Source of the DNA: Xanthomonas nasturtii
GTDB lineage: Bacteria > Pseudomonadota > Gammaproteobacteria > Xanthomonadales > Xanthomonadaceae
Direction of reading: 5' to 3'
Length of the DNA: 64,000 nucleotides
NCBI RefSeq assembly: GCF_001660815.1
Contig: NZ_LYMI01000011.1
Location: 1 to 64,000, forward strand
The notes under the pieces are model-generated. The model was not told the origin of the DNA, did no database searches, and saw only the letters and a list, made by a program, of their open reading frames with translations. Every line of letters starts with the position of its first letter. Position 1 is the stretch's first letter. The translations under genes and the position numbers were made by a program. Positions 44,732 through 53,816 of the stretch are shown piece by piece.

Positions 44732-45955
44732 TCAGTTGGCCGCACGCGGTGCGGTCGGGGCGGAAGGGGTGCCGGCTGCATGAGCGCCCGCAGTCGCGGG
44801 CGTGCCCTTGGGCTGCCACGGCACGGTCTTGACCTCGATGCCATCGCGGGCGCGCGAAACGCCTTCCACCACCAGGTGCTCGCCGGTCTTCAGGCCGCTG
44901 CGCACCAGCCATTGGTCGCCGACCTCACGATCGGTTTCCAGCACGCGCAGCTGCAGCTTGTGATCGGCACCGACCACAAACGCGGTCGGCTTGCCAGCGC
45001 CATTGCGCAAGACCGCCTGCTGCGGCACCAGCACGCCCTGCTCCTTGACGCCTTCCTGCAGCACCGCGCGCACGTACATGCCGGGCAACAGCTCGGCGTT
45101 CGGGTTGGGGAACACTGCGCGCAGGGTGATCGAGCCGGTGTTCTGATCCACGGTGACGTCGGAGAACGCCAGGTGCCCCTGCAGCGGATAGGTGCTGCCG
45201 TCTTCCAGCAGCAGCGACACCTTGGCCGCGCCATCGCCGGCCCGTTCCAGGTCGCCGCGCGCCATCGCCTGGCGCAGGCGCAATACCGCACTACTGGGCT
45301 GGGTGACGTCGATGTAGATCGGGTCCAGTTGCTGGATGGTGGTCAGCGCATTGGCCTGGTTGGCAGTCACCAGCGCGCCCGGGGTCACGCTGGAGCGGCC
45401 GATGCGGCCGGAGATCGGCGCATCCAGCCGGGCGAACGCCAGGTTGATGCGCGCGGTCTCCACGCTGGCCCTGCCTGCCGCCACATCCGCCTTTGCCTGG
45501 CCCAGCGCAGCGTCGGTGTCGTCGCCTTCCTGCTGGCTGATCGCCTTGATCCGGGCCAGCTCCTTGTAGCGCTCGGCCTTGAGCTGCGCCGTGCGCAGGG
45601 TTGCCTCGGCCTTGGCCAGCGTGGCCTGGGCACTGGCATAGCTGGCGCGGTACTGGGCCGGGTCGATCTGGTACAGGGTCTGGCCGGCCTTGACGTCGCC
45701 GCCTTCGGTGAACTGGCGCGACTGCACAAGACCGCCCACCTGCGGGCGAATTTCGGCAATCAGGTACGGAACGGTGCGCCCCGGCAATTCGGTGGTCAGC
45801 GTCACCGGCTGCTGCTTGACGGTCAGCACGCCCATTTCCGGGGTGCCCTCCTGCGGCGGCGGGCCGCCCGGCGGGCTGCCGCAGGCGCTGAGCAGGGCGG
45901 TGGCGGAAACGGCAACAGCAAGCAACGACAGGCGAAACGAAGCATGGGCACGCAC
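44732..45955 (-). CDS. RND efflux membrane-fusion protein (AcrA-like lipoprotein)
   Basis: 407-residue periplasmic adaptor from a GTG at 45955 with GGAGA eight bases upstream. Lipobox LLSAC ([18 protein letters not shown]) anchors it to the inner membrane. The domains are in the usual order: barrel-sandwich half ([20 protein letters not shown]), alpha-helical hairpin (about 100-170: [20 protein letters not shown]), lipoyl return ([20 protein letters not shown]) and beta-barrel plus membrane-proximal domain. It starts the operon MFP - RND - OMF - TetR. The drug spectrum cannot be deduced, though close relatives export antibiotics, dyes and plant phenolics. Confidence 0.95.
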   Translation of the reverse strand: MRAHASFRLSLLAVAVSATALLSACGSPPGGPPPQEGTPEMGVLTVKQQPVTLTTELPGRTVPYLIAEIRPQVGGLVQSRQFTEGGDVKAGQTLYQIDPAQYRASYASAQATLAKAEATLRTAQLKAERYKELARIKAISQQEGDDTDAALGQAKADVAAGRASVETARINLAFARLDAPISGRIGRSSVTPGALVTANQANALTTIQQLDPIYIDVTQPSSAVLRLRQAMARGDLERAGDGAAKVSLLLEDGSTYPLQGHLAFSDVTVDQNTGSITLRAVFPNPNAELLPGMYVRAVLQEGVKEQGVLVPQQAVLRNGAGKPTAFVVGADHKLQLRVLETDREVGDQWLVRSGLKTGEHLVVEGVSRARDGIEVKTVPWQPKGTPATAGAHAAGTPSAPTAPRAAN

Positions 45956-45993
45956 GGGCGGGTCTCCAACGGGAGTGATGATGGTTAAATCTA

Positions 45994-46005
45994 AACGGTA
46001 CGGTT
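45994..46005. promoter_or_regulatory. Palindrome in the divergent efflux/TetR promoter
   Basis: AACGGTACGGTT is a 12-bp palindrome with one mismatched pair (G/G), set in an AT-richer segment between the divergent MFP and TetR genes. Adjacent GGTTCGGTA repeats part of it. Position and symmetry suit a TetR operator that would control both directions. Confidence 0.5.
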
Positions 46006-46056
46006 CGGTATCCTAATAAGCTCATCCGTAGCCGTCAAGCATTTCTGCCCAGTCGG

Positions 46057-46062
46057 TATACT
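46057..46062 (+). promoter_or_regulatory. -10 box of the divergent TetR gene
   Basis: TATACT, 24 bases before the ATG at 46086, followed by a GTAGGAGAACC ribosome-binding site. No clear -35 element. Confidence 0.5.
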
Positions 46063-46085
46063 TATGGATTACGTAGGAGAACCTG

Positions 46086-46706
46086 ATGCGGGTCAGAACC
46101 GAAGAAAAGCGCGAGGCCATCATTCAGGCCGCCAGCGAGGTGTTCCTCGAGATGGGCTTCGAAGGCGCGTCGATGTCGCAGATCGCCGCCCGGGTCGGCG
46201 GCTCCAAGCGCACGCTGTACGGCTATTTCTCGTCCAAGGAAGAGTTGTTCGTGGCCTTTGCCAAAGACATGTCCGACCGCTACATCGACCCATTGCTGGA
46301 CGCGTTGTCACAAAGCAGCGGCCCCGTTGCGGAAACCCTGCAGCGCTTTGGCGAGGACATCCTCAGCTTCCTGTGCGCCCCCAGCTCGATCACGATCTGG
46401 CAGACCATCATCGGCGTGTCGGGACGGTCGGACGTGGGGGCGCTGTTCTTCAATGCAGGCCCCGAAGAAGGCGTGCAACGCATGGCCGACTTCCTGCAGA
46501 CGCAGATGGATCGCGGCGTGATCCGCTGCGCCGACGTCCTGATCGCGTCAAAGCAGTTCGCCGCGCTGCTGGAAGCGGAAACCCTGATGCCCTGCCTGTT
46601 CGGCGCGCTCAAGGACCCCTCGCCCGAGTATTTGCGCAAGGCGACGCGACGCGCGGTGGATCTATTCCTGGCCGGCTATGGGTGCAAGACCGCCGCCGCG
46701 GCGTGA
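46086..46706 (+). CDS. TetR/AcrR-type repressor, divergent to the efflux operon
   Basis: 206 residues. N-terminal helix-turn-helix: REAIIQAASEVFLEMGFEGAS, then QIAARVGGSKRTLYGYFSSK. The C-terminal ligand-binding domain includes FGEDILSFLCAPSSITIWQT and VGALFFNAGPEEGVQRMADF, similar to AcrR-type regulators. It faces the RND operon across a 130-bp gap with a palindrome, the standard place of a local repressor that leaves the DNA on binding a pump substrate. Good ribosome-binding site (GGAG). Confidence 0.93.
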   Translation: MRVRTEEKREAIIQAASEVFLEMGFEGASMSQIAARVGGSKRTLYGYFSSKEELFVAFAKDMSDRYIDPLLDALSQSSGPVAETLQRFGEDILSFLCAPSSITIWQTIIGVSGRSDVGALFFNAGPEEGVQRMADFLQTQMDRGVIRCADVLIASKQFAALLEAETLMPCLFGALKDPSPEYLRKATRRAVDLFLAGYGCKTAAAA

Positions 46707-46817
46707 TGTGCGGTGGCGTCGTTCGGTAACTTGCAGAGCGCATCCATCGGCAGCGGAGTGCGCGCGTGTGTGTCTATTGCCGCCGGGTCGATAAATCGCC
46801 TGTTTCCCAGGCGATCG

Positions 46818-47315
46818 TCACTCCGCCACCGCGCACTTGGCGCACAGGCCGTGCACTTCCAGCGTCTGCGCCTGCGGTTGGAACCCAAGCGCCTTGGCGC
46901 GGGCTTCCAGTTGCGACACCACATCGCGGTCTTCCAGTTCCACTGCACTATGGCAGCGGTCGCAGATCAGGAACGGCACCGAATGCTGGGCGCTGTTGGG
47001 GTGGTGGCAGGCGACGAAGGCGTTGACCGATTCGAGCTTGTGCACGAAGCCATTGGCCATCAGAAAATCCAGTGCGCGGTACACCGTGGGCGGCGCATCG
47101 GCGCCGACGCCCTTGCCTTCGCGCACCCAGTCCAGCAGCTCGTAGGCCTTGACCGGCTTGCCGGCATCGGCGATCAGCCGCAGCACGTTGGCGCGGATGG
47201 GCGTCAGCCGCAGGCCGCGCTCGCTGCAGGCACGCTCCACCGCGCGCACGAAGCCGTTGGCGTCGTCGACGTGGTGGTGCGGTGCAGTGCAGGCGTGTTC
47301 GTTGGTTTTCATCAC
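46818..47315 (-). CDS. zur: Zinc uptake regulator Zur (Fur family)
   Basis: 165-residue Fur-family repressor that binds DNA when loaded with zinc. His-rich N-terminus (CTAPHHHVDD), winged helix (LTPIRANVLRLIADAGKPVKA and TVYRALDFLMANGFVHKLES), and two Cys pairs of the structural zinc site, ICDRCHSA and GLCAKCAVAE. The sequence FVACHHPNSAQHSVPFLICD carries the sensory His/Cys ligands. In X. campestris Zur controls zinc uptake and efflux and is needed for full virulence (established). The ATG at 47315 follows GGAG; 12 bp after the gltX stop... on the minus strand gltX starts upstream, so gltX and zur form an operon. Zur-box-like sites occur at 26.3-26.4 kb. Confidence 0.93.
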   Translation of the reverse strand: MMKTNEHACTAPHHHVDDANGFVRAVERACSERGLRLTPIRANVLRLIADAGKPVKAYELLDWVREGKGVGADAPPTVYRALDFLMANGFVHKLESVNAFVACHHPNSAQHSVPFLICDRCHSAVELEDRDVVSQLEARAKALGFQPQAQTLEVHGLCAKCAVAE

Positions 47316-47327
47316 AGGCTCCGGCGG

Positions 47328-48731
47328 TCAGCCCGCTCCGATCTTGATGAGTGCCGCATCGATGCGTTTCAAGGCACCCTCGCGACCGGCCAGGTACACC
47401 GTCTGCGAGATGTCCGGGCTGACCTGGGTGCCGGTGATGGCCACGCGCAGCGGTTGGGCGACCTTGCCCATGCCCAGTTCCAGCGCTGCGGCCGCGTCGT
47501 GCAGCGCCGCCGACACGCTCTCCACGCTCCACTCGCTCAGCGCAGCGAGCATCTCGCGCGCCTTGCCCAGCGGCGCTTCCGCACCCAATTTCAGGTGCTT
47601 GATCACCGCCGCTTCGTCGTAGGTTTCCAGCGGCTGGTACCAGACTACGGCCTTTTCGGCCATTTCTTTCAGGGTCTGCACGCGCTCGCGCAGCGCCACC
47701 ACCACATCGGCAGCGGCCGGGCCGGCGGCGATGTCCACCCCCAGCTTGGCAAGCTGGTATTCCAGCTGCGGGGCGATGCTGGCCGGGTCGTCGGTCTTCA
47801 GATAGTGCTGGTTGACCCAGCCGAGCTTGGCCATGTCCAGGCGTGCGGCCTTGGAATTGACGTCCTTGACGTCGAACAGGTCCAGCAATTCCTGCGGCGT
47901 GAACAGCTCCTGGTCGCCATGCGACCAGCCCAGGCGCGCCAGGTAATTGATCAACGCATGCGGCAGATAGCCGGCGTCCTTGTACTGCATGACGTCGGCC
48001 GCGCCGGTGCGCTTGGACAGCTTGGCACCCTGCTCGTCCAGGATCATCGGCATGTGCGCGAACTTGGGCACCGGGGCACCCAGCGCTTCATAGATATTGA
48101 TCTGGCGCGGGGTGTTGTTGATGTGGTCGTCGCCGCGGATCACCTCGGTGATGCCCATGTCCCAGTCGTCCACCACCACCGCGAAGTTGTAGGTGGGAAA
48201 GCCGTCCGGGCGGAAGATCACCATGTCGTCGAGCTCGCTGTTGGCGATCTCGATGCGGCCCTTGATCAGGTCCTCGAACACCACGCTGCCGCCGACCGGA
48301 TTCTTGAAACGGATGACCCGGTTAGGGTCGTCGCGGTACGGCAGGTTCTGCTCGCGGGCGGCGCCGTTGTAGCGCGGTTTTTCCTGCCTGGCCATCGCCG
48401 TTTCGCGCATGGCGTCGAGCTCTTCGCGGGTTTCATAGGCGTAATAGGCCTTGCCTTGGGCCAGCAGCTGCTCGGCGACCTCCTGATAGCGGGCCACGCG
48501 TTGGGTCTGGTAGATCGGGCCTTCGTCGTAGTGCAGGCCCAGCCACTCCATCGCTTCCAGGATGGCGTCGATGGCCGCCTGGGTGCTGCGCTCGCGGTCG
48601 GTGTCTTCGATGCGCAGCACGAATTGCCCGCCGCGGTGGCGTGCCTCCAGCCAGCAATACAGGGCGGTGCGGGCGCCGCCGATGTGCAGGTAACCGGTGG
48701 GGCTGGGGGCAAAACGGGTGCGGCAGGTCAT
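47328..48731 (-). CDS. gltX: Glutamyl-tRNA synthetase
   Basis: 467-residue class I aminoacyl-tRNA synthetase that charges tRNA(Glu). The HIGH motif is present as [15 protein letters not shown] and the KMSKS motif as [11 protein letters not shown]. The zinc-type Cys ligands of some GltX are not obvious. The C-terminal anticodon-binding domain (from about residue 320) is complete: [15 protein letters not shown] and [20 protein letters not shown]. The ATG at 48731 gives the standard [13 protein letters not shown] opening. The frame upstream is a GC-rich extension and belongs to the DUF3616 region. zur starts 12 bp after its stop. Confidence 0.96.
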   Translation of the reverse strand: MTCRTRFAPSPTGYLHIGGARTALYCWLEARHRGGQFVLRIEDTDRERSTQAAIDAILEAMEWLGLHYDEGPIYQTQRVARYQEVAEQLLAQGKAYYAYETREELDAMRETAMARQEKPRYNGAAREQNLPYRDDPNRVIRFKNPVGGSVVFEDLIKGRIEIANSELDDMVIFRPDGFPTYNFAVVVDDWDMGITEVIRGDDHINNTPRQINIYEALGAPVPKFAHMPMILDEQGAKLSKRTGAADVMQYKDAGYLPHALINYLARLGWSHGDQELFTPQELLDLFDVKDVNSKAARLDMAKLGWVNQHYLKTDDPASIAPQLEYQLAKLGVDIAAGPAAADVVVALRERVQTLKEMAEKAVVWYQPLETYDEAAVIKHLKLGAEAPLGKAREMLAALSEWSVESVSAALHDAAAALELGMGKVAQPLRVAITGTQVSPDISQTVYLAGREGALKRIDAALIKIGAG

Positions 48732-48799
48732 GGAGCGCTCGGCGAAACGGGACTGCGCCGATTTTACCTTGCGCAGCGTGGCCCTGCCCGGCCCACTGC

Positions 48800-49891
48800 T
48801 CAGCGGTTGCGCAACAGGTCGCCGTACACCACGCAATCGCCGCCGCTGCGCGCCGCGCCCGGGGCGTCGTACAGCACCAGCCAGGTAGGAATTTGGCCGG
48901 CCAGCTGCTTGGGCAGGTTGCAGATGGCCTCGGCGCGGTCGCTGTCCTTGCCGTGCGGCAGCACCGCCGATTCCAGAAAGTCGTGCTGAAAGCGCACCGG
49001 CGCGCGGTTGGCGGCCAGCACGCTGCGCGCATCCGGCCACTTGAACAGCCGGATCTCGCCGTTCAGCACCATGGTCGGCCCGGCCAACAGGTACAGATCG
49101 TCGCCGGAGTAATGCAGGTCGCGCACCCCCAGCCCGCCCAGCTGCAGGAAATGCTTGCGCAGCAGCGTGCCGTCTTCGTCCAGCGGCGCCAGGCGCAGAT
49201 GGTCGCCATGCGCTTCCACCTGGATTTCCAGCAGCGCCGACCAGCCACGCAGCACCGGCCCGCGCAGGCCCAGCAGCAAGCGTTGACCATCGACCACGAT
49301 GCCTTCGATATCGAAACCGTTGTCCTTGCCGGGAATCTTCAGAAACGGGCCGAAATGTGGGTCGTCGGCCAGCAGTTCGGTGAGCTGGTTGTTCTTTGCA
49401 TCGCCCTTGAGGCGCAGCGCACGGCGGCCGTCGGCGGCTTCGCGCACCAGCTGCGGGCTGCCGTCTTGCGCGTATTCGATGGGCAGGCAGGCCAGCAGGC
49501 GGCGGTTGGCGTCGAGCTTCAGCTTGGTCAGGCGTTTGGCGTTTTCGGCGTCGTCGCGGCCGCGCTTGGCGTTCTTGCGTTTGCTGCCGTGCGAGCCGAT
49601 CACCCACAGAAATCCGTCCGACAGCCCCATGCCTTCCAGGTCTGCCTCTTCGCCATTTTCGCCCGGCAGATCCAGCAGCTCGGCCAGCGCAAAGCTCTGC
49701 CCTTCGCCGAAGCGCAGCGTCTCGCGCTGCACCGGGTCGAGCTTGCGCAGCCGGTCCACCGCGCAGGCTTCGTCGCCGGCCACCCACAGCCAGTCGTCGG
49801 TGAACGCAGCACCGGACAGATTGCTGTGCACCAGCGCACCGGGCGCAAATTCGAGCCGGACGCTATGCGGAATGAGGGTTTTCTTGGCCAT
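48800..49891 (-). CDS. DUF3616 protein (beta-propeller-like)
   Basis: 363 residues from the ATG at 49891. It matches the DUF3616 family: [24 protein letters not shown] near the N-terminus, [19 protein letters not shown] (about residues 85-105), [58 protein letters not shown] and [13 protein letters not shown]. The repeats of short strand segments of the type [17 protein letters not shown] and LYLLAGPTM suggest a beta-propeller. No signal peptide, no catalytic motif. Function unknown. It lies between the nitrilase-family gene and gltX with 68-170 bp gaps. Confidence 0.75.
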   Translation of the reverse strand: MAKKTLIPHSVRLEFAPGALVHSNLSGAAFTDDWLWVAGDEACAVDRLRKLDPVQRETLRFGEGQSFALAELLDLPGENGEEADLEGMGLSDGFLWVIGSHGSKRKNAKRGRDDAENAKRLTKLKLDANRRLLACLPIEYAQDGSPQLVREAADGRRALRLKGDAKNNQLTELLADDPHFGPFLKIPGKDNGFDIEGIVVDGQRLLLGLRGPVLRGWSALLEIQVEAHGDHLRLAPLDEDGTLLRKHFLQLGGLGVRDLHYSGDDLYLLAGPTMVLNGEIRLFKWPDARSVLAANRAPVRFQHDFLESAVLPHGKDSDRAEAICNLPKQLAGQIPTWLVLYDAPGAARSGGDCVVYGDLLRNR

Positions 49892-50060
49892 GGGAACCTG
49901 GTGGGTGGCGTTGCAAAGGGTGAGAGTGGCGAAGACAGCGTAGCGCGGTGCCCCGTTGAAGGACGGCGCGGACACGTTGCAGCGTACGCGTAGCAGGTGC
50001 GATCGCAAGCATCGACTGCGTCCGCGACGCTGAGCATGAACCTCTGAGGGCCGCGCCTTA

Positions 50061-50945
50061 TCAGGCGAACGTGGCCAGCGTGGCGCGCGCGATGCGTGCA
50101 CCCAACTGCCCATGCCAATCGCGGTCGTTGGCGACTTGCGCGTGTGCGCGGCTGGCTTCGAATGCGTCGAAGTCCAGCTCCGCAACCGCCCACAGCGCAT
50201 CGCCGTGCGTTTGCGCCAGTACGCCATCGGCGGGAAAGCCGACATCCATCGGGGCAAACACCGCCGCCTCGCCGGTGTTGATGTCCAACGCAGGGCTCCA
50301 GGGCGCTTCGCCGGCGGTCACCGATTGCGCCACAAACACGCGGTTTTCCAGCGCACGCGCCAGGCAGCCGATGCGCACGCGCATGGCACCGGCGGCAGTA
50401 TCGGTGCAACTGGGCACGATCAGCAGCCGCGCACCGGCCTCGTACTGCGCGCGCACCGGCAGCGGGAACTCGCTGTCGTAGCAGATTGCAATGGCTGCGC
50501 GGATGCCGTCCAGGTCGAACACCTTGAGCGCATCGCCCGGCTCGATCAGCCCGGTGGCTTTTTCGAAACCGGTGAGCTGCAGTTTGTCTTGCCAGCCATG
50601 CAGGCCCTCGGGGGTGAACCAGTCGCTGCGATTGCGGTAGCGGCCATGCCCCGGATCCAGCAGAAAGCTGCCGGCGATCAGGTGCACCTGATGCTGGCGC
50701 GCCAGGCCGGCAAACAGTTCCAGCCACGGCGCGCGCAGCGCCTGGATGGCCGCAAACGATTCGGGCAAGCCGGCGGAAACATGCGTGCCGAAGGTCGCGC
50801 CCAGCTCCAGCGACAGGTATTCGGGCAGCACCACCACCCGCGCACCGGCCGCGGCAGCCTCGCCGACCAGGGCCGACTGGTGCGTGGCAAACGCGGCGAA
50901 ATCGGCGGGTTTGCCGATCGGGTATTTGGCGACGGCGATTTTCAT
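50061..50945 (-). CDS. Carbon-nitrogen hydrolase (nitrilase superfamily)
   Basis: 294-residue hydrolase with the Glu-Lys-Cys triad: Glu42 (VVVLPEYLSLELG), Lys121 (GWQDKLQLTG) and Cys155 (AIAICYDSEFPLP). The sequence around the Cys, CYDSEFP, is that of the branch including omega-amidase-like and N-carbamyl-type enzymes, not true nitrilases. Substrate undetermined: small amides or carbamoyl compounds are the usual choice. Its start is MKIAVAKYPIGKP at 50945. The GNAT gene lies 47 bp upstream on the same strand. Confidence 0.9.
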   Translation of the reverse strand: MKIAVAKYPIGKPADFAAFATHQSALVGEAAAAGARVVVLPEYLSLELGATFGTHVSAGLPESFAAIQALRAPWLELFAGLARQHQVHLIAGSFLLDPGHGRYRNRSDWFTPEGLHGWQDKLQLTGFEKATGLIEPGDALKVFDLDGIRAAIAICYDSEFPLPVRAQYEAGARLLIVPSCTDTAAGAMRVRIGCLARALENRVFVAQSVTAGEAPWSPALDINTGEAAVFAPMDVGFPADGVLAQTHGDALWAVAELDFDAFEASRAHAQVANDRDWHGQLGARIARATLATFA

Positions 50946-50992
50946 CTGGTGGCCTTATTGCTGTGGATCGATAGAGAACGAAGGTGGATCAG

Positions 50993-51595
50993 TCACTGCG
51001 ACAACGCACGTGTCCACACACTCAAGCTGTGGTCGATCTGCCCGTGGTGCAACTCCGCCCATTCCAGCTGCACGCGCATGCCCGGTTGCGGCGCGTAGCC
51101 GCGTTTGCGCCAGAACGCATCGTTGGCGCGGTACTCGGCTGGCTTGCGCGGGTCGTCGGGCGCACGTTCCACCGAACAGAACGCCGTCAGTGCGAAGCGC
51201 CCCAGCCTGCGCGCATGCGCTTCGCGCCGGTCGAAAAATGCATGCCCGATCCCCTGACCACGATACGCAGGCAGCAGCACCGATTCGCCGAAATAAAACA
51301 CGCTGGCCGGGTCGATGCCGGCAGCGCGGAACGGTGCGTGGAACGCGGCGCCATCGTCGAGCAGCGGCAAGCCGGTGGATGCGCCGATCACCGCGTCGCC
51401 ATCGCGTGCCAGCACGAACACGCTCTCTGGCGAGGCCGCATAGGCCGCCAGATAATCGCGTTCGTAGCCGGCATCGCCTTCGTACAGATACGGCCAGGCG
51501 CGGAACACCGCAATGCGCAGCTGCGCCACCGCATCCAGGTGCGGCAGCACCTGCGTGCCGCACACCGTTTCGACAATCAGGGATGAGCCAGTCAT
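50993..51595 (-). CDS. GNAT-family N-acetyltransferase
   Basis: 200 residues from the ATG at 51595 (an alternative one codon group upstream at 51604). Acetyl-CoA motif A: FYFGESVLLPAYRGQGIGHAFF, with the Q/R-x-x-G-x-G/A loop RGQGIG. Upstream LRIAVFRAWPYLYEGDAGYE and downstream EYRANDAFWRKRGYAPQPG complete the fold. Many relatives are annotated as Rim-like or histone-type acetyltransferases without known substrates. It follows the small protein of the creD transcript by 43 bp and precedes the nitrilase gene by 47 bp, so the genes may form one operon. Confidence 0.85.
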   Translation of the reverse strand: MTGSSLIVETVCGTQVLPHLDAVAQLRIAVFRAWPYLYEGDAGYERDYLAAYAASPESVFVLARDGDAVIGASTGLPLLDDGAAFHAPFRAAGIDPASVFYFGESVLLPAYRGQGIGHAFFDRREAHARRLGRFALTAFCSVERAPDDPRKPAEYRANDAFWRKRGYAPQPGMRVQLEWAELHHGQIDHSLSVWTRALSQ

Positions 51596-51638
51596 GCCGG
51601 GCATGGTAAGCCAGCCCGGCGTGCCTGCAGTGCCCCGC

Positions 51639-52061
51639 TCACCGCAGCCAGCGGCCATGGGGCGCAGCGCCGGGCTCGGGTTGCTGCCATAACAACCACA
51701 CCACCGCTTCTTCGGTGGCCAGCAGCACCCCGAGCAGCGCATCGGTGCTGCGCGCCCAGTAACTGCCGTTGCTCAGCCTTTGCCACGGCCCGTAGCTGCG
51801 GGTACGCGCCTTGCTGGCCGGGGTGTGCTGCTGCGGTGCGGCCTGCAAAAAGGCGTGGCCGCCGACGCGCAAGGCCTGCGCGGTATCTGCGTGCATCTGC
51901 AGGCCCACTACGCCGCGGCGTCCATCTCGGTGCAACGGCAAGGCCGACAGCGCCGAGCGTTCCCAGGGCTGCGGCAGCGCTGCCGGAAGCAGCGCCACCG
52001 TGTCGATGCCGGCCGGCAGCAAGCGCTGGGCGCGCCGGTGCAACTGTGCATGCGCCATCAT
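51639..52061 (-). CDS. Hypothetical protein downstream of creD
   Basis: 140 residues, not recognised. It starts with the ATG at 52061, only seven bases after the creD stop. MMAHAQLHRRAQRLLPAGID, a small-residue middle (VALLPAALPQPWERSALSAL), then GVVGLQMHADTAQALRVGGH and, near the end, STDALLGVLLATEEAVVWLLW, a hydrophobic segment too polar to be certain as a membrane helix. The position suggests co-transcription with creD. Confidence 0.5.
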   Translation of the reverse strand: MMAHAQLHRRAQRLLPAGIDTVALLPAALPQPWERSALSALPLHRDGRRGVVGLQMHADTAQALRVGGHAFLQAAPQQHTPASKARTRSYGPWQRLSNGSYWARSTDALLGVLLATEEAVVWLLWQQPEPGAAPHGRWLR

Positions 52062-52068
52062 GCCGGCC

Positions 52069-53388
52069 TCAGCGCAGGCTGTTGCCAAGCTCGTACCAAT
52101 CGAGCTTGCGGGTCACCCACATGATGCTGGCCAGGATGCCGAACAACAGCAACGAGCCCATCAGCAACGCGTTGTCTTCGGAGATCAACAAGCTGTAGAG
52201 CACCGCATACAAGGCGGTGAGCAGCACCGAAAAGCCAGCCGCACGTACCCAGCTGCGCAGCACCCCGGACAGATAGAAGAACTGCAGCCCGATACACGCT
52301 GCCGCCGAGATCAGATAGGCCTGCCAAAATGCGATGTGCTCGGACAGGCTGAGCAGCAGCAGGAAGAAGATCGCCAACGCCAGGCCCACCAGCAGGTACT
52401 GCAACGGGTGGATCGGCAGGCGCTTGATCAACTCGAACAACACGAACGCCACAAAGGTCAGCACCACAAACAGGATGCCGTACTTGCTGGCGCGGTCGGC
52501 CTGGGTATACACATCCACCGGGTCGACCAGGCGCACTTCCAGCGTATCCAGCGATGCTTGACTAGATTGCAACTGCGTCTGCGCACCGGTAGCCAGCGAC
52601 GACAGCGACCAGCTGGCATCGAAGCCCTTCGGGCCGATGCTCGGCGCATTCGGCAGGAAGCGGCCGCCGAAGGAGGGGTGTTGCCAGCTGGAGCGCAACG
52701 CAATCTCGTTGTTGTCGGCGATCGGTGCGATGGCCAGCCGGCGCGTGCCGTCCAGCACGAACTGCATGTTCACCACGTTGCCGTCCTGCAGCCGGCCGGC
52801 GACCGGGTCGGCCAGCGGGCTCAGTTGGGCGTGGATGCCTGCCGAGCGATCGGCCAAGGCGCCTGCGCCGCTTTCCAGCGCCAGGGTGCGCCCATCGACC
52901 TGCAAGCGCGGCGTGCCGACCAACCCGCGCACGTCGGAAATACCGATGGCCAAGTGCGGCTGGCCATACACGCGGGTCGGAGCGGCCGCGTAGTCGAAGG
53001 GGTCGTATTCGGCATGCAGGGTGGCTTTCCAGGAATACACCTGCACCCGGTACAGGCCCACCTCGCGCACCGAGGGCACCATTTCGCCGATGAGTTTCAG
53101 GCTACGCGGTGTTTGCAGCAGCGCACCTTCGCGCTTGCGCCAGACCTTGCGCTGGTTGCCCTGCTCGTCCGGCTCGGTGACCTGCACATCTTCGGTGTAC
53201 GGCAGCACCCGCACCGGCGCGATGAACTGCTGTTCGCCCGCCTTGCTCTGCGCCACCCGCTCCACCGCCTCATCGCGGTAGCGGGCGCGGTCCTGCACGG
53301 CGCCACGGATCAGCAACAACGGGATCAGCAGCAGCAGGATCAGCCCGCCGATGGTGGCGAACCGCCATAACAGTTTCAGGGATTTCAT
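52069..53388 (-). CDS. creD: CreD inner-membrane protein
   Basis: 439-residue CreD family protein. One helix at the N-terminus (IGGLILLLLIPLLLIRGAVQ), a large periplasmic domain with QQFIAPVRVLPYTEDV, and a C-terminal bundle of five helices (about 300-430: GILFVVLTFVAFVLFELIK and so on). In E. coli, creD is the main target of the CreBC two-component system, and its product affects cell-envelope integrity and colicin E2 tolerance (established); in Stenotrophomonas it influences the envelope and beta-lactamase-related phenotypes. Here creB and creC lie upstream on the same strand with a repeat element in between. Confidence 0.95.
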   Translation of the reverse strand: MKSLKLLWRFATIGGLILLLLIPLLLIRGAVQDRARYRDEAVERVAQSKAGEQQFIAPVRVLPYTEDVQVTEPDEQGNQRKVWRKREGALLQTPRSLKLIGEMVPSVREVGLYRVQVYSWKATLHAEYDPFDYAAAPTRVYGQPHLAIGISDVRGLVGTPRLQVDGRTLALESGAGALADRSAGIHAQLSPLADPVAGRLQDGNVVNMQFVLDGTRRLAIAPIADNNEIALRSSWQHPSFGGRFLPNAPSIGPKGFDASWSLSSLATGAQTQLQSSQASLDTLEVRLVDPVDVYTQADRASKYGILFVVLTFVAFVLFELIKRLPIHPLQYLLVGLALAIFFLLLLSLSEHIAFWQAYLISAAACIGLQFFYLSGVLRSWVRAAGFSVLLTALYAVLYSLLISEDNALLMGSLLLFGILASIMWVTRKLDWYELGNSLR

Positions 53389-53442
53389 CGGCCATCCTCA
53401 GATTGGGAGGTGGCCAGGGTGCGATGCGCCGGTGTCGGGGGT

Positions 53443-53469
53443 TTGAGGCGAATTTGAAGCCAATGTGAA
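53443..53469 (-). promoter_or_regulatory. cre-tag-like direct repeat upstream of creD
   Basis: On the minus strand: TTCAC (53465-53469), six bases, TTCAA (53454-53458), six bases, CTCAA (53443-53447), all spaced 11 bp. The E. coli cre-tag is TTCACNNNNNNTTCAC. The first pair matches at nine of ten defined positions. It ends 55 bases before the creD ATG, a proper place for CreB activation. Confidence 0.75.
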
Positions 53470-53691
53470 GTGGGAGCTCAGCCGGCGAATCCCCGTGCCT
53501 TGCTGCAACTGGAGGGCTAACAAAGCCTGGCGAGCGCTCGCCTGTCAGTGAGTGCAGTGGTTTTGTCGGCCAAATCTTTGTGGATGCAGTCGCACGTCCA
53601 GATCAAACGCTGAGTGGGTCGAACGCGCGATGCCTCACCAGATAGTTGCCGGCTGTTTTATCGAAAGCCATGCGCACCGACCATCGTGACT

Positions 53692-53798
53692 GGTCCTTGC
53701 CCGCCCACCGTCGCGGGACCTTACGCGGCATGGATGCCGCGTAAGAGCTACAAGGACGTACTTGCAGCGTGTCCCGCGATGGTGGGCGGACAAGGGCC
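53692..53798. repeat. GCGGGAC inverted-repeat element, copy A
   Basis: 107 bp with 28-bp imperfect terminal inverted repeats (53692-53719 and 53771-53798; 25 of 28 positions pair): GGTCCTTGCCCGCCCACC... and the inverse. Inside lies a perfect 12-bp palindrome, CTTACGCGGCAT-GG-ATGCCGCGTAAG (53720-53745). Its right-hand side in reverse matches copy B over about 45 bp. No transposase, no obvious target-site duplication. Confidence 0.85.
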
Positions 53799-53816
53799 CT
53801 GCAGCCAGGCCGCAGA

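Larger units (their letters stand above)
53389..53816. other. creC-creD intergenic region
   Basis: 428 bp holding the cre-tag-like site and a 107-bp inverted-repeat element. A 43-codon frame on the minus strand (MPRKVPRRWAGKDQS onwards) overlaps the repeat and is a by-product of it. The gap separates creD from creC, so creD probably has its own promoter. Confidence 0.6.

Noticed and set aside
53603-53740. Small gene starting MPRKVPRRWAGKDQ
   Set aside because: The same N-terminal peptide arises from repeat copy B; it is a translation of the repeat end.
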